A stretch of DNA of 64,000 nucleotides from Roseomonas sp. Lineage in GTDB: Bacteria; Pseudomonadota; Alphaproteobacteria; Acetobacterales; Acetobacteraceae. The stretch lies in NCBI GenBank assembly GCA_020249925.1, contig JADCER010000007.1, positions 62,001-126,000 on the forward strand, written 5' to 3'. Under the pieces are notes generated by a model. The model was not told where the DNA came from. It did no database searches and saw only the letters and a list, made by a program, of their open reading frames with translations. Numbering within the stretch: the stretch's first letter is position 1; each line of letters begins with the position of its first letter. The position numbers and the translations under genes were made by a program. Of the stretch, positions 63,969-64,000 are shown in pieces.

Positions 63969-64000
63969 GGCCTGTCGCGTTTCAGGCTTCCTCATCGCGC

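Overview
The window is a continuous, GC-rich bacterial chromosome segment with tightly packed genes. Most neighbours overlap by 1-8 bases, and there is no insertion sequence, prophage, rRNA operon or CRISPR array. Gene content and order point to an alphaproteobacterium of the Rhodospirillales, probably Acetobacteraceae (a Roseomonas-like organism); this is inferred from synteny and family membership, not from a marker-gene comparison. Supporting blocks are kdsD-lptC-lptA-lptB-rpoN-hpf, mnmE-mnmG-rsmG-parA-parB, ppsR/hemE, aroE-coaE-dnaQ, glyQ-glyS-ppdK, lpxC-bamD-recN-ligA, sdhE-mfd and recG, plus a Bug-type solute receptor and a DUF3141 protein.

The most important feature is that the window very probably contains the chromosomal replication origin and its centromere. 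The 296-base gap between ppsR (the DUF299/RP001-type gene, minus strand) and hemE (plus strand) is the position of oriC in Caulobacter and Rickettsia. It holds a perfect DnaA box (TTATCCACA), a TGATCCACA box of the Caulobacter G-box type, and an A/T-richer end next to hemE. Four to seven kilobases to the left are two identical 16-base parS sites in inverted orientation. One is built into the overlapping mnmG stop and rsmG start codons; the other lies just upstream of mnmE. parA and parB are in the same gene cluster.

Layout: 1-5.3 kb, LPS transport and sigma-54 operon with a ribosome hibernation factor; 5.4-6.8 kb, a two-subunit UxaA-family lyase; 6.9-12.9 kb, lrp-parB-parA-rsmG-mnmG-mnmE (minus strand); 12.9-14.8 kb, ferredoxin, alkyl-DNA repair and quinone reductase; 14.9-20 kb, the origin region with ppsR, hemE, dnaQ, coaE and aroE; 20.1-27.7 kb, glyQ, a vapBC toxin-antitoxin pair inserted before glyS, then ppdK; 27.7-36 kb, DUF1127 protein, aminopeptidase P, ligA, recN, bamD and lpxC; 36-41.7 kb, phosphatase, Bug receptor, MarR-OmpR-EnvZ regulatory operon, metallo-hydrolase and CMD-family protein; 41.8-42.3 kb, tRNA-Pro and tRNA-Ile separated by a structured repeat region; 42.3-48.2 kb, mfd, sdhE and recG; 48.3-53.2 kb, a Gld-like ABC exporter operon with DUF4340 and NUDIX genes; 53.2-60 kb, orphan sigma-54 activator, small membrane protein, msrP, two glycosyltransferases and an EAL protein; 60.2-64 kb, NIPSNAP, DUF3141 (PHA-synthase-like) and a phosphoribosyltransferase.

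Most genes are housekeeping: envelope biogenesis, tRNA modification and charging, DNA replication, repair and segregation, cofactor synthesis. Accessory or unexplained items are vapBC inside the glycyl-tRNA synthetase genes, the repeat element between the tRNAs, msrP without msrQ, the DUF3141 protein, and the split UxaA-family enzyme of unknown substrate. Start codons were re-chosen in many places using ribosome-binding sites and 4-base stop/start overlaps; these choices are noted in each entry.
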